Assembly (NCBI GenBank): GCA_022813625.1
Contig: JAKLMB010000003.1
Span: 248,001 to 312,000 of the forward strand
Reading direction: 5' to 3'
Source: Aaosphaeria pasadenensis
Lineage: Eukaryota > Ascomycota > Dothideomycetes > Pleosporales
DNA length: 64,000 nt
Below the pieces are notes generated by a model. That model ran no database searches and was not told where the DNA came from. It saw only the letters and a program-made list of their open reading frames with translations. Every line of letters starts with the position of its first letter. Positions within the stretch are counted from its first letter, which is position 1. Of this stretch, positions 22,504-34,200 are shown piece by piece. Both the position numbers and the translations under genes were made by a program.

Positions 22504-24402
22504 ATGTTTCTGCACCAGCTCGACCTCACTACCGCCTTGCGCCCGTCCCTCCTGCCGGAGGAGACCCTTCTGTTTGTGCAAGACGCAGTGGGTCTGTATG
22601 AGGGGTATGCGGACGATCTTCTATAGATCTATCTGGAGCGGTGTTGCTAAGTCTGTACAGCAAATTCAAGATTCCCCAATATCAGAATGGCCAGGCCTAT
22701 TTGACGTCGCATCGAATCTGCTATGTCGATAATAACGAGCCAAGAAAGAACTCGGTAGCAATCTACCTCAAGGATGTTGAGCGACCAGATTTCTATGTAT
22801 GTTTGCGCCGGTCACTGCTACAATTGCATCTAAACTTGGAATTAGGCTGGCTTTCTCAAGTCTTCAGCTAAGATCACGCTCTTCCCAAAACCTTTGAAGC
22901 AATTAAGTCACGGCACATCGATTGCCTCGAATCCCCCCGAGCGAGCGAGTCCGCAGCGTTCACTTGCTCCTTCACCGGCGCCGGCGCCGGCACCCTCACC
23001 CAGTGCAACTTGGGTGTGTCCTATATGCTCATTTTCGAACCCAGTACCCTCCAACTTCGACCCTGCAACAGCAAATGCTCGAACACCACTGCCACCATGT
23101 CTAGCATGTGGCATCACCCCCCCACTGGTACATGTTGTGAAGGCAGCGATAACGGCTATGAGCAATAGACAGCCCCATGGCGGCCCCCCACCTGATTACG
23201 CCACGGCAGCTACTGCAGGAAGCAGCGCTCAAGTTGGAACAACAGGACAAGGCAACATTTCATGCCCACGATGCACGTTCCAAAACCATGCTTCGCTCAA
23301 CGTTTGTGAGATATGCGGGGCATCCCTACACACTATGACCGACAAAAGGCTCGATATGGCAAAAGGGATCGAACGATCAGAATCCCCTGGTCCATCATTA
23401 CCCCCCTCACCAGCTCAAGACCGAATATTTGAGTGCGTCAAACTGTCATTTCGAGGTGGGGGAGAGAAGATCTTCTTCGAGCGCCTTAAGAATGCTCTCG
23501 TTCAGCGGAAGTGGCTTCTCCAGAGTGCTCCACCAATTCCAAAGCCTCGTCCATCATCTGGTGCATTTGATGATGGGTACTCTTCGACCGGAAATCAGAC
23601 GCCGGACGATCCTGATCGCAAAAGGGTGGTTGGTATTGCAGGCCTTGAGCGCCGCGGGCTCGAACAGAGGAAGAATAACGAGGCAGTGATCGGGACTGCT
23701 TTCGAGGATCTTGAGGCACTGATGACGTCTGCCAAAGAGGTCATCGCGTTAGCGGAGCAGTTCGCCTCTCAGACGAATCTTGGTCCAGACGGTAGTTCTG
23801 AGGCAAACGTCATCGCATCGCAATCAGCATCTGCGCTCGGTCTGGTCACTACCAAAGACATGCTCGGTTCTGGCTCGGAATCCCTTTATGTATCCGAGCT
23901 CTCAAGAAATCTGGCAGAATATCTTACAGACGATACACGTGGGATCCTGCGCAAAGAGGGAGGTATCATGACATTAGTCGACCTCTGGGCCGTCTTCAAC
24001 CGATCAAGAGGGGGAGTAGAGCTCGTCAGTCCTGCAGATTTCGAAAAGGCAGCACAAATGTGGGATAAACTAAAGTTGCCTGTTCGCCTTCGACGATTTA
24101 AGAGCGGATTGCTTGTTGTCCAGGGTCGCGACAGGACGGACGAGAAAACAGTTGCCAGCCTCCTCGCATGGCTGCGGGAGCTACATGCTCCATCTTCTAG
24201 CTCCGAGTATACGTGGGACGTGACAGTCTACGGAAGAGGTGTAACAGCGCAGGAAACAGCTGAGAGATTCGGTTGGAGCGTTGGCGTAGCTAACGAGGAG
24301 CTGGAAATGGCCGAGGAGAGTGGTGCCCTGTGTCGTGAACAAGGACTGGATGGGTTGAGGTTCTGGGAGAACTGGATCATCAACGATCCTGCGCAGCCTT
24401 AA
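22504..24402 (+). CDS. VPS36: ESCRT-II subunit VPS36
   Basis: join(22504..22604,22661..22796,22846..24402), 597 residues. Vps36 binds phosphoinositide and ubiquitinated cargo on endosomes and links ESCRT-I to ESCRT-III in multivesicular body sorting. The split GLUE domain starts at residue ~1 (LDLTTALRPSLLPEE, LFVQDAVGLYEGKFKIPQYQ, GQAYLTSHRICYVD, then AKITLF). As in yeast, zinc fingers of NZF type are inserted: finger 1 C137-x2-C140 ... C164-x2-C167, with an unusually long loop, and finger 2 C219-x2-C222-x10-C233-x2-C236. The GLUE domain resumes at FECVKLSFRGGGEKIFFERLKNAL. The C-terminal EAP30 winged-helix region runs from about residue 310 (SELSRNLAEYL, GGIMTLVDLWAVFNRSRGGVELVSP). Introns of 56 and 49 nt restore the GLUE sequence exactly. 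Confidence 0.94.
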
Positions 24403-25100
24403 GAAAGTCAATCACCGAAAGTAAATAGATTCATGAGAAATATACACGATATCAATAACACAACCATCATAGTCAACGGTACTTACCTATCTCGTACTTT
24501 GAACTGTTTGCAACATGGTGATCAATTACCACGCATGTCTCACCAAAGCAAGCTCCACACCTATACTTCGATATCGACACCAGACTGTATGGTAGTCATT
24601 CATGTCATCGTGTTTTAATAATCGCTGAATGATCGATATTCCATCCCCAAGACTTGTTCGGAACAACCGCTCTTTCCGTCTCCCAAAATCATGCAAAATG
24701 CACTCTTTTCTATAAACAACACCCGCCCTCGCTCTCATGGCGTTCATGCCAAACCATTGTAACGACCTAGCTCTGCAGCGTTCCCCTCGTCGCGTTTCGT
24801 CCCTGTGGCTGGGCGCGTGCCGAACCGTTCGTATTTGTTGCACCATGGCGAATCCCACAAATGAGCGTTGCGGAAACCCATGCTCGAGGTGCATGCGGCA
24901 CAGCGCGAGCTACCAGCACAGCCAGCATCAAAAGCCGCAGTCCCTCAGGTCAGTTTATGACGAACTGACGATGTGCACGGGTGCGAAGAGAAGGTACTTG
25001 AGGACGAGGCTGTTGCGTTTTTTATGGGATTGATTTGACGCGACATTGAGTCTTTTCTCTCAGTTTCCCTCCACAGACAGACTAGAGGAGCTCTACTGCA
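24403..25100. other. Intergenic, no supported gene
   Basis: Between VPS36 and the T5orf172 gene, both on the + strand. Open frames at 24526-24894 (-) and 24737-25033 (+) overlap each other and lack family features. Confidence 0.5.
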
Positions 25101-26339
25101 ATGGCATCGACACCGTCACGAACCCTTCCTGGGCTTTTCTCACCATCCGATAGTCTATCTGGCATTGATGGGACATTTGGACATACAACCTCACTTCCTC
25201 AGACCCCAAAGACCGCACCTACCCTACGGCAAGCAAAATCGTGTGATAATTCGCCAAAGGACTACACTGTCTTAAACTATAATCGCTTGAATCTTCAGCG
25301 ACCGCATCTTGTCGAGGCGAACAGCGAGAGCGCGGTGCTCGATATCCAAGAGATTCGCAGACATTTGGAATGGAAAGACATTGACAAGAGAAGCCGAGGC
25401 CAGGCATCTGGAGCGAAGTCGACGGGCAGACGAGCATCGAATCCCGAAGGCAACAATCGCGTACATAAACGAACGAAATCAAGACTTTCCGATGCAGGCA
25501 GCAGTGGGAGCCCAAGACAACGGGTCCCGCCTCGTGGAGACGACCCGGATCCATCGACCACGAAGACCACACCGATTCCTGAGGTTAAGCAGGCCAAACA
25601 AATCAAAATCCCTGAAACTGCACGGGAAGTGCATGATGAATTGCAATCATACCTACGAAGACAATTCACCACGAACAACTCCAAGGGGCATATCTATATT
25701 TTCCGTGACATGGTCCACGGGAAACGCATCAAGATCGGGTCATCGGATAACGTCTCTCGCCGCAAGGGAGATATTGTCCGGGAATGTGGTATGGAGCTGA
25801 AGCTCATACATGTCTCGCAAGCATGTATGAATCGAATCAAGACTGAACATCTGATTCATCGCGACCTTGGTGTTCACCGTCGACCATTCTATTGCAGCGT
25901 TTGCGGGAAAATGCATGAGGAATGGTTTTCGTGGCCTAATAAGTATGCCGAAAAAACAGTTGACAGGTGGGTAGCGTTCATGCAGCATGAACCGTATCAA
26001 CAATCAGCAAAACTGAAAGACATGTGGGAACACGTCATCTCCAGAAGGATGTCACGGTTCCATATCGACAATAAAATTAGCGACGTCAGGAGGTGGTCGC
26101 ATTGGGAGTCTATTTTGGTGCCCATAACGATGCTTGAACAGCTCATGTATGTATATCATACCAGTTGGCCGGGTCTTTGTTTCTTATGGCAATACAATTG
26201 GCAGATTGCCGTATTTGTGCTCGGTACAAGATCGTGGCTCTGGGAACGGACCGTTTTCACTTTCTTTCTTGCGGTTGTCTCTTTCATGTGCTCTTCTTTT
26301 AGCATCTTTTCGTCAATAGGAAGCTTGAATAAGCTTTAG
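25101..26339 (+). CDS. T5orf172 (GIY-YIG-like) domain protein with C-terminal hydrophobic segments
   Basis: Single exon, 412 residues. A T5orf172/MUG113-type domain, related to the GIY-YIG nuclease fold, spans about 195-290: GHIYIFRDMVHGKRIKIGSS, VSRRKGDI, a Cys/His segment and the distal HRRPFYCSVCGKMHEEWF. The usual GIY and YIG positions read HIYIF and IKIGSS, and the Arg (R220/R221) and Glu (E273/E274) positions of the fold are plausible. The two Cys of CSVC (265, 268) with nearby His could bind metal. The first ~165 residues are Ser/Pro/Lys-rich and probably disordered. The C-terminal ~75 residues are rich in Trp and Phe and hydrophobic (368-405), suggesting membrane association. A GTATGT at about 26147 could be a donor for an unseen intron that would remove this tail, so the C-terminus is uncertain. 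Nuclease activity is not established for fungal members. Confidence 0.8.
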   Translation: MASTPSRTLPGLFSPSDSLSGIDGTFGHTTSLPQTPKTAPTLRQAKSCDNSPKDYTVLNYNRLNLQRPHLVEANSESAVLDIQEIRRHLEWKDIDKRSRGQASGAKSTGRRASNPEGNNRVHKRTKSRLSDAGSSGSPRQRVPPRGDDPDPSTTKTTPIPEVKQAKQIKIPETAREVHDELQSYLRRQFTTNNSKGHIYIFRDMVHGKRIKIGSSDNVSRRKGDIVRECGMELKLIHVSQACMNRIKTEHLIHRDLGVHRRPFYCSVCGKMHEEWFSWPNKYAEKTVDRWVAFMQHEPYQQSAKLKDMWEHVISRRMSRFHIDNKISDVRRWSHWESILVPITMLEQLMYVYHTSWPGLCFLWQYNWQIAVFVLGTRSWLWERTVFTFFLAVVSFMCSSFSIFSSIGSLNKL

Positions 26340-26836
26340 CTCACCCAATGAACCTTTTCATCTCGATGGCAGATTCTTTGTATGATATTTCACCGCCCTT
26401 GGGTTTCGTTCAAAGCGAATCCAGCCTTGATTATCTTCGTTCCTTACTACTATTGTACAAATTTAGTACGTACTACACACACTAGAAAGAGGATAAATGT
26501 ACAACTTTACGTAGAACTCCACCCGCTTTCGTGATCACATCAACTCCGTGTACCCAATGACCTTTATGCAAGATATACGTGTGGCCCACTGATGCGTGAG
26601 TACTGTTGCTAGTCGAAACATCGTAATCAAACTTTTTGCTTATTGAAGTTGGAACTTGAGTGCATGCAGCCAGGGATAGGCTTGCAAATGATGGCATTTG
26701 ATGTGATGCCTTTCCGTGGAAAGCCCCTAAGTCGAGGAACTGGACACAAGAGGTCCAATATATGGAATGGATGCATGATGGGCGGTTTGCACCACAGCCA
26801 GGGCCCCGAGAGGAATATCCTTCGCTTCAAGCGTTG
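26340..26836. other. Convergent 3' region between the T5orf172 gene and RRN11
   Basis: Contains the 3' UTRs of the two converging genes. No open frame of note. Confidence 0.55.
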
Positions 26837-28117
26837 TTAGTTATCCAGCACTTCAAGCTTCTTCATCAAATAGTCGATCTTGTCTTTCGTGCTGGCAACA
26901 CTTTCGGGAAGATGTTTGCCGTGCTCCTGAGCACGTTTGAGATAATCAAGAGCTCGATTGAACTCCCTCAAACTGTGGGTATATCGGTTTCGTCGTTCTT
27001 GCCTTGCCTCATAATTGATGTACGTATCGTCAGTAGAGGAGTCTGGATCCCAATCTCCGTTGGGAGATGTGGCGGTCTCGCCCAACACCAGATCTCCTAC
27101 CCAGAGACTTATCATACCCCTCAGCTGTAGCAGGTCAGGATGCTTGTCGAAGGGCGGTGACACAATCACACGATCCAGTCGTTCCTCTATCTGTCTTGCG
27201 TGTCGCATTTCTTCAGTGCGGATGTCCGATTCTATAGCGGAATCATGTTCAAAACCATCGTTGAGGGTAGTAAAAGACGGAGACGCTGGGTCAATTAGTC
27301 CATGTTGATTTCGCGCGCGCTTGCTTTTCTCGCAGACTTCATATATCCAAAGCGAGAACATGGCCGGGTAAAATGTTCGTGCATCAATAGCATTACGATA
27401 TTGCTTTCGTGTGGGATATTGAACAATTAAACGCTCATAGTACTCTCTGGCGAGTTCAAAACCCTCATCTGTATAGATGTCTTCTTCTTCAGTCTGGCCG
27501 GCGAGCGTGTATTGATTTCGTGCAACTCGGCGGAGTAATATTTCTGCCCCAAGACCCCAGCGGCCACCAACTCGCGGATCAATTGGTGCACCAGCAATTT
27601 GAGTGCGCAAGATCATGCCCCATGCTCTACCCGCTCGCTGATAGTCTCCTTGGAGCAAACAGCGGTGCATAAGAGTGACCAGCACATTGAGATGTGTTTG
27701 TCGCAGCTCGGGCACAGCATTGGCCCGGTCCACGGGGCGACTCTTCGAAATGGCATGAGCAGCAAATAGCGAAGGATCTAGGTCTGCCAGCTCCTGCTGG
27801 ATTTTGGTCGCATTGAAGGTCGGACGTTGTGCTTGACTAGGAGCGTGTGGGAACGGCCTAGGCGGCACGTTCAAAGCAGCATCATGCTTGGGTGTTAGGC
27901 CAGCGATGCGTAGTTGGGCTGTTTCTACAGAATCGGATGAAACAAAAGGAAGCAAATTTGAAGAGGTTAGTGGATCTGCCGCCTCGTCATCGGAGTTGAT
28001 TGGACTCTCGTCAGCATCCTCGTTGCGTTTCCGCTTCCGTGACCGCTTGTATTGGTGCGCGCGCAACGAATGAGTGGTTTGCTGGCTGGGCCTCAGCGAG
28101 CCAGCGAAGTACTGCAT
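26837..28117 (-). CDS. RRN11: RNA polymerase I-specific initiation factor RRN11
   Basis: Single-exon 426-residue protein of the Rrn11 family, a subunit of the core factor that recruits RNA polymerase I to the rDNA promoter (yeast Rrn6-Rrn7-Rrn11). The N-terminus carries a basic nuclear-localisation-like cluster (KRSRKRKR, 24-31) followed by an acidic stretch. The TPR-like helical core begins at HLNVLVTLMHRCLLQGDYQ (142-160) with RAGRAWGMILRTQ and GRWGLGAEILLR, and continues through ARTFYPAMFSLWIYEV and the late YTHSLREFNRALDYLKRAQE. I recognise the fungal Rrn11 family from these blocks. The start is the ATG at 28115-28117, the first in frame. Length fits the family. It is divergent from the RING gene. 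Confidence 0.87.
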   Translation of the reverse strand: MQYFAGSLRPSQQTTHSLRAHQYKRSRKRKRNEDADESPINSDDEAADPLTSSNLLPFVSSDSVETAQLRIAGLTPKHDAALNVPPRPFPHAPSQAQRPTFNATKIQQELADLDPSLFAAHAISKSRPVDRANAVPELRQTHLNVLVTLMHRCLLQGDYQRAGRAWGMILRTQIAGAPIDPRVGGRWGLGAEILLRRVARNQYTLAGQTEEEDIYTDEGFELAREYYERLIVQYPTRKQYRNAIDARTFYPAMFSLWIYEVCEKSKRARNQHGLIDPASPSFTTLNDGFEHDSAIESDIRTEEMRHARQIEERLDRVIVSPPFDKHPDLLQLRGMISLWVGDLVLGETATSPNGDWDPDSSTDDTYINYEARQERRNRYTHSLREFNRALDYLKRAQEHGKHLPESVASTKDKIDYLMKKLEVLDN

Positions 28118-29014
28118 GATAAATTTTGTGTTGAATGGGTTTTTGAAATTGGATTGGGCGAGCCGGTCAGCTTGGGGAGCTGGGCAGCTGAGCTGAGCAA
28201 CTCTGTACGGCTCGCTTGATAGATGGAGTCAATCAATCAGTCGATCGATCAATCATATACGGCCACACTGACAGGCTTCATGGATGCCGGATATGCGAGA
28301 TGTTGTGCGGCTCCGGTGGCAGCTGAAAAAGACGTTGACAAGGCGATGTTACGTCTTCTTTTTCGATATGGATCTGTGAGATTGTGTGATGTTTGAGAAG
28401 AAGGTTTTGAAGGATGGGATTTGCGCTCTGGTTGGTTGAAAACGGGACCAGCTAAAGGCGATTAGATCGGACGGGTTGGAAGTTATTACTTAGGTTGATA
28501 CTCGTAGGTGATTAAGTAGTTGATTCGGTAGTATATGGAAGGTAAGTAGGTTATAGTACGGTATAGTGCAGGTTGGAAGGATGAATAGGAAGGAGTCACG
28601 TTACCATGCGATGTTAGTGTACTTGCCGTGTGTGTGCGTGCGGTTTGCTTGCTTGACTCTCGGCGCGGCGCGACTCTTTGACTGACTTAGACTGACTGGC
28701 TATACAGATCCACTATCGACATCACCACCTACTAACTACCTACTACCTTCTACCTACTATCTACTACCGCCTCCGCCGCATCGACAACAACAACCTACCC
28801 CTACTCTACCCTCAACCCTCACCCTATCCTATCTACCACGCTCCTTCATATCCTTACCTTCTTTACTCTTCTCCTCATCAACTCATTCCTTAGTCCACGA
28901 CATCATACTACCACCACCGCCGCCGCCATCAACTACCGCCTTCTCCGCCTTGACTACCTTTCACAGCTATTCTTCCCTTACGCCCCTTCGAAGTGAGCTG
29001 GAGGGCCTCTTGCC
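28118..29014. promoter_or_regulatory. Divergent promoter region between RRN11 and the RING gene
   Basis: 897 bp. The right 330 bp is strongly pyrimidine-rich on the + strand (CTACTACC-type repeats), consistent with the leader of the RING gene. A short AATCAATCAGTCGATCGATC patch lies near 28230. Confidence 0.55.
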
Positions 29015-31221
29015 ATGGGCCAGTCCAACTCAAGAGCATCACCAGATGCTCGCATTCGCAGTAGACTGCGTCCTGTATCGTGGGCCCCTTCATCGAACCT
29101 TCCGACCGACCATGACCATCTAAACGCCAGCGAAAGGGATCCACCTCCGCCATCGCCACTACCTCAGAGTTCCACGACACGTCCACGGCCTCTCTCGCAA
29201 AGTTTCTCACGCTTTACCAACCTTCTCGCAACTCACCATGAAGACTCAGTCGCCGGTCCCTCTGAGTCTGATACGGCTGGAAGTAGTGCCACTCGCCGTC
29301 ATCGCCTCCGCATGTCCAGGGCTCGCAACTCCCTCACCTCCTTCACCTCAATACCAACCTACCTACATCGCCGGTTATCGAGCAGATCGCAAGATACTGA
29401 CTCAGCCTATGCCTCTTCGCCCTCATTACTCGCCCCGTCCTCCAACTACGCACCCCAACAGAACCCGAGTTCCGATGCAGAACCCGAATCATATCTACCC
29501 CATTTACAAGTGCCTGAGCTGGATCTCGGTTTCGATGACAACACACTAGATCGTGTGTCGAGCAACCAGTCTATCTCTCGAACACCACGGCGCGTGAGCT
29601 CAGTGCGACGTGACGGACGGGCTTCGTCTATGCTATCATCCCTCAGTCGTTCTGACAGGGGCATCCGAAGCCTCAGCTCGCTTCGCCGACGGAGATCTCC
29701 GGCAAGACGGGAGGAGGATCAGGCCGTGTTGCTATCGAGGTTACTATCTGCGGCGGCAGCTGCAACCGCGGTATCATTGATGGGGGATGATCACAGAGCA
29801 GTCTCGGAAGCCCGGAGTGTCACGGACGATGGCGAGGATGGTACATTCGACAGCTTCCTACAAGCCTTACAGAATGGGAGGATTGCCTCGGCGCTGCGAC
29901 AGAACGGGAATCAAGAGGATGGTGGCGAAGGTCCAGGTGGTTCGCCTGCCCCTCTGAATTTCTTCAGAATGTTCAGGTTTGGGTCAAGCGCAGGAAATCG
30001 AAGGTCCGCAAGCAGATCAGGCAGCAGAGGAGATGGAGGCACGGCATCGGACAATCAAGATGGTGAGGAGGAAAATGGTAGAATGATACCGATCATCATC
30101 GTTGGCATACGCTCGATAAATCCGAACGTTGGGAACGCACAAGACGACAACATCCCACCGTTCCTGGATGCTCTATCCAGTTTTCCGACCCCCCTGACAA
30201 CTCCTGGAGACCACACAGTAGACGGCATGCTTCCACAACCACAACAGAGGTTCAGTCACAGACGACGTGCCTCTATGGGCGGCCTGAATCCCTTCCCTTC
30301 CAATACCGACGCCCAAAGATCATATCGCGCCCCGGAGCGCCCTCGACCATGGTCCACCGTCGCTGACTCTCCATCCGGTCCTCTCCCCCCACCCTCTACC
30401 CCAGCCAGTTCAGGACTGTCTGCCGTCTCGTCAGGTACAAACACACCCACCTTCTCGACATCGCCGCCTTCACCCACTGTGCAATCTTCTGCGCCTTCAC
30501 GACGCGGTAGCTTCATCCGTAGAGCCACTGGATCCAACCTTGAGCCGACAGCCGAGGAGCCTGAATCACAGAGACGTCTCCCTAGGCAGCGCCGCAACAG
30601 TGAGTCCGACTTCACGCCAAGATTTGGATCGGGCTCTTCACGCAGGAACGGCGTCGTTGAGCCTGACCACAATCCCGGAGAAGGATCGAGGAGTTGGATT
30701 ATCTATGTGCTTGGAGGGAGCTACCCCGAGAACCACCCCATTCTTACAACGCCGAGTCTATTTACCGATTCTCCTACATATGAGGATATGATGCTCTTGT
30801 CATCGCTTTTGGGCCCCGTCAAGCCGCCAGTTGCTAGTGAAGAAGATGTAGCTAATGCCGGAGGTCTCTTTACGATCCGGGCATTTGCGGGACAGCTCGT
30901 CGCGACAGCAGTCGATGAATCTGACACGCTCGCATTGGAACCGAATGCACGCTGTCAAGTGTGCTTGTGTGATTTTGAGGCGGAGGAAGAAGCGAGGAGG
31001 CTGATCAAGTGCGGACATTTCTTCCACAGGGAATGCATCGATCAGGTAGGGCTTCCCATGTTCCGAAACATGTTCTGTACTAACTTCGATCGCAGTGGCT
31101 CACTACCGGACGTAATTCTTGCCCCCTTTGCAGAGGCCAAGGCGTCAACGAGAAGGAGGCCGAATCTTCACAATCTACTACCGATGTCAGCGATATGGCC
31201 AATCCCAACACTGTTGCGTAG
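29015..31221 (+). CDS. RING-H2 E3 ubiquitin ligase with myristoylation-type N-terminus
   Basis: join(29015..31045,31096..31221), 718 residues. The 50-nt intron (GTAGGG...ATCGCAG) splits the RING finger. After joining, the finger reads C647-x2-C650-x15-C666-x-H668-x2-H671-x2-C674-x11-C686-x2-C689, with WLTTGRNSCPLCRG after the junction, a complete C3H2C3 (RING-H2) set, so E2-binding ligase activity is likely. The start MGQSNSRAS fits the N-myristoylation pattern (Gly2, Ser6), implying membrane targeting. Most of the protein is Ser/Arg/Pro-rich and probably disordered. Conserved-looking islands are IIPIIIVGIRSINPN-like (GRMIPIIIVGIRS), SWIIYVLGGSYPENHPIL and YEDMMLLSSLLGPVKPP. If the intron is not removed, the frame runs on to 31411 without the second half of the RING. 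Substrates unknown. Confidence 0.88.
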
Positions 31222-34200
31222 TATCCACTTGCTATCTATAGCAGAGTTACTCACCACAAGACCTTCTATGCGGAGGTCCTCAAAAACGGACGCATACACT
31301 TTACTCTGTTCGATCTCACAAAAAGTTCTGACAAGTACGACTCGTTACGAAGTTCTCACCAAATTGGAACTCAAATTAACGACTTTCTTTTTCAATAATC
31401 TTGGCTCATGAGGCAGCATTTTCGGAAGATATCCAAGAGGGCGACACCTTTCATTTTTGGTTTCTCTTTTTCAGTTACGATTGATTGCCATTTGCAGCGT
31501 TTGGCGTTGGTGTTCTGGGGGGTGCCCTCTATCCACCCCCGATCTCGAAGTAATAAATATATTGGGCTACTTGACGGATTGATTCCTTGATTGACTTTAT
31601 CTCGGGGGGTTTTACAAGGGGAAGAAAGGACATGGGACAGGGACCTTCTTTTTTCTGCTTCGGGGGTGGAGGAAAATTATACAGGCGCGCCGTGCAAAGT
31701 CTCCACAATCTAGCTACAAATAAGGGTTTAATGGGCGAGGTTTTTCCCAGGATCTAGTAGCCAGCAAATAGGAAAAATATGGCAACAAATATTGATTCCT
31801 TCCCTCCTTGGAATTATCCTCGGTGCAAACATGTGAAGAAGGCTGAGGGGGAGGCGTGGCAAAACATGGCATGGCATGTCGTAGCATGACATGACATCCC
31901 CCTTCCATCCGGCGATTCTATGTTCCAGTGCCCTGCCAGTCCCTTCGCATTTGGTAGTTAGTCGTCTTTCATAGCGATTATTAATCCATGTTTCCATTAT
32001 CTCTCCATTTTCTCCCTTCCTCTCCGTGCTTCCTAAAAACCTTCCACGAATCCTCACGAGCTCTCTCCCTTCTCCGCGGTGTTTCTCGCGGCGTTCCGCA
32101 CGACTCGAGTCTACTTTCGAGAGGATCGGTGAGATTATAGCTGCCTGCTAGAGCGTGTGTACTTTTAGTGTGTGCAGATGATACCCGTATTGCAACTCAT
32201 TGCGTTGTACTCCTTGCCTACTTTTCATATACTTCACCGTCACCTAACTATGTACTTACTGTTGGAATGAAGTCATAAAGGACGGACCGACGAACGAAGA
32301 ACGAAGGAAGGGACCGACATGAATGACTCGTCCCGCTGATTCTCGTCCGCTACAGCATTCCCCACAAACATGTGCCGTGCTCCTCGTAGGATGGCGAGGA
32401 CTGCAACTGCACAAAATCAAGTCCTATGTCTAAGTACAACGCAGATCAAAGCTCAGCAGTTAGTCCTGGTTGATCGAATATATCACACAGCCCAATTACA
32501 GCTACGATGTCGATGCCATCATCGCCGCTTCTGTCGGCCACCGGCAATGTACCGGCCCGTGAGACTTCGTGCGTGCGGCGTGTGGGTTTTGGATTGTACA
32601 TCATTTCTTTCAGCGTTCTGTCATGGGGGAGCAGAAGCTCAAGAGGGCCTAGGGGGGTTGAGATATACAGTACCCGTCTGTCTATCATCTGGGTTCCAAC
32701 TTCCTACAATGGTAGTGGTAGTATTACTAGTGCACCTATGTTGTATGATAGTCACCAGTATCCACCAACGATACCTAGAAGAAGATGGGAGGAAGGATTG
32801 CGCGGGACGAGGGAAATACCGAACCGCCTGTGCGAGTGTTTTACCCTAGGGAGTGAAATGGCATATGGTGCCCTATGCTCCCTCTTCTATAGACTGTGTG
32901 TCTATATGTGGGGAGTCTTGCGAATGATTCAGACGGAAGAATGGAAGGATGGAAGAATCAAAGAGGATGTGCTTGTGTTGTGCAGCGGCATTCAACATAC
33001 GATTAAGGTACGGATGCCTTCTCCGTGCGCGCGATTCGAGCCGTTGGATGAGTGGAGAAGTGTGGTGTAGTGGAGATGGAAGTTGGGAGCAGAGCGGAAT
33101 GTTGCAAGTCAGTCAAGTCAGATGCTTTTGGCCCATTTCGTCCCTAGGCGGGCAGGTAGACCCGCCGCTCCCAACAATCCCTCGTCATTATCGGAAGTGC
33201 GAAGGGCGAGTTTGTTGTCCTCTCGGAAGTTGTTCTCATTCGACGCAGGAACGTATGGCTTAACAGGCAAGATCGACCTAGGGTTATACGTCGATACGTA
33301 TTTCGTTCTGACCGATTTCTGGGGTTGATGGACCGGGACATTTGGTCGAGAGATTCAGCAGACATGCTGGTTTCTCTGACAGAAAGTCGTCGACTACAGC
33401 AGTATCTAGTTGAAGGATACAACTCGAATCGAAGGCCACCTGGAGGCATCTAATTTGCGTCTGATATCGAACGCTGTGATTGTCGAATTGAATTAGGCCT
33501 TTCGCCCTGGCATGTATGTACGATGTGTGGAAATCTACCCATGACCATCTAAACTTAGCACCTATGTCATGTACGGAGTACGGAGCACATCCTATAGGAT
33601 AGTTCCAAATACCTAGGCCATGCAAATCCAGCGTAGGTAATGTAATCTCGAGGTAAGGGTCGAAGATTGATTTCGGCGGGGAGGCAGCGGCGCGCGGTTG
33701 TGCCATGGGCCAGCCATGCCATGGAGGAAAGGACAATTAGAGTTTGCGGTAATTGAGCCTATTGCTGGCATTATTGCGTTATTGCTTGTTGTTGGATGTG
33801 TGGATACTTTGATTCTTCCAATCTCTCTGCCTCTTTCTGGTCCTTCTATCTCTGTTAGGAGGTTACAATAAAGTATTGAGGACAGGGGTTGGGGGTGGGT
33901 GCGTGAGCAAGTGGGCTTATGTTGATTCTTCTGCTCTCTTTTTCCCTTGTCCCGCCCTCCCCTGGAAGAGTTCCAGAAGTCAGGGTATGGGACGAACGGG
34001 CGGCGAACATCCATGCGGAATACAATAGATAGCCGGGCTGAGAGATGGAGTGTTGCCTATTGCAGTCGGGCATTCCTTGCGCTAAGGAGATGAGTTTGTT
34101 CTGCAATTAAGTCTATCAGGTACTTCTGCAAATGCTCTGTTGGCCCTGGATAGAAGGTCCTTCTTCCCATTAGTGGTGGAGTCGAGGTGGAGCCTGTAGG

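Noticed and set aside
32370..33070. Two overlapping + strand frames of 159 and 187 codons
   Set aside because: They overlap each other in different frames and neither has domain features or a plausible exon context.
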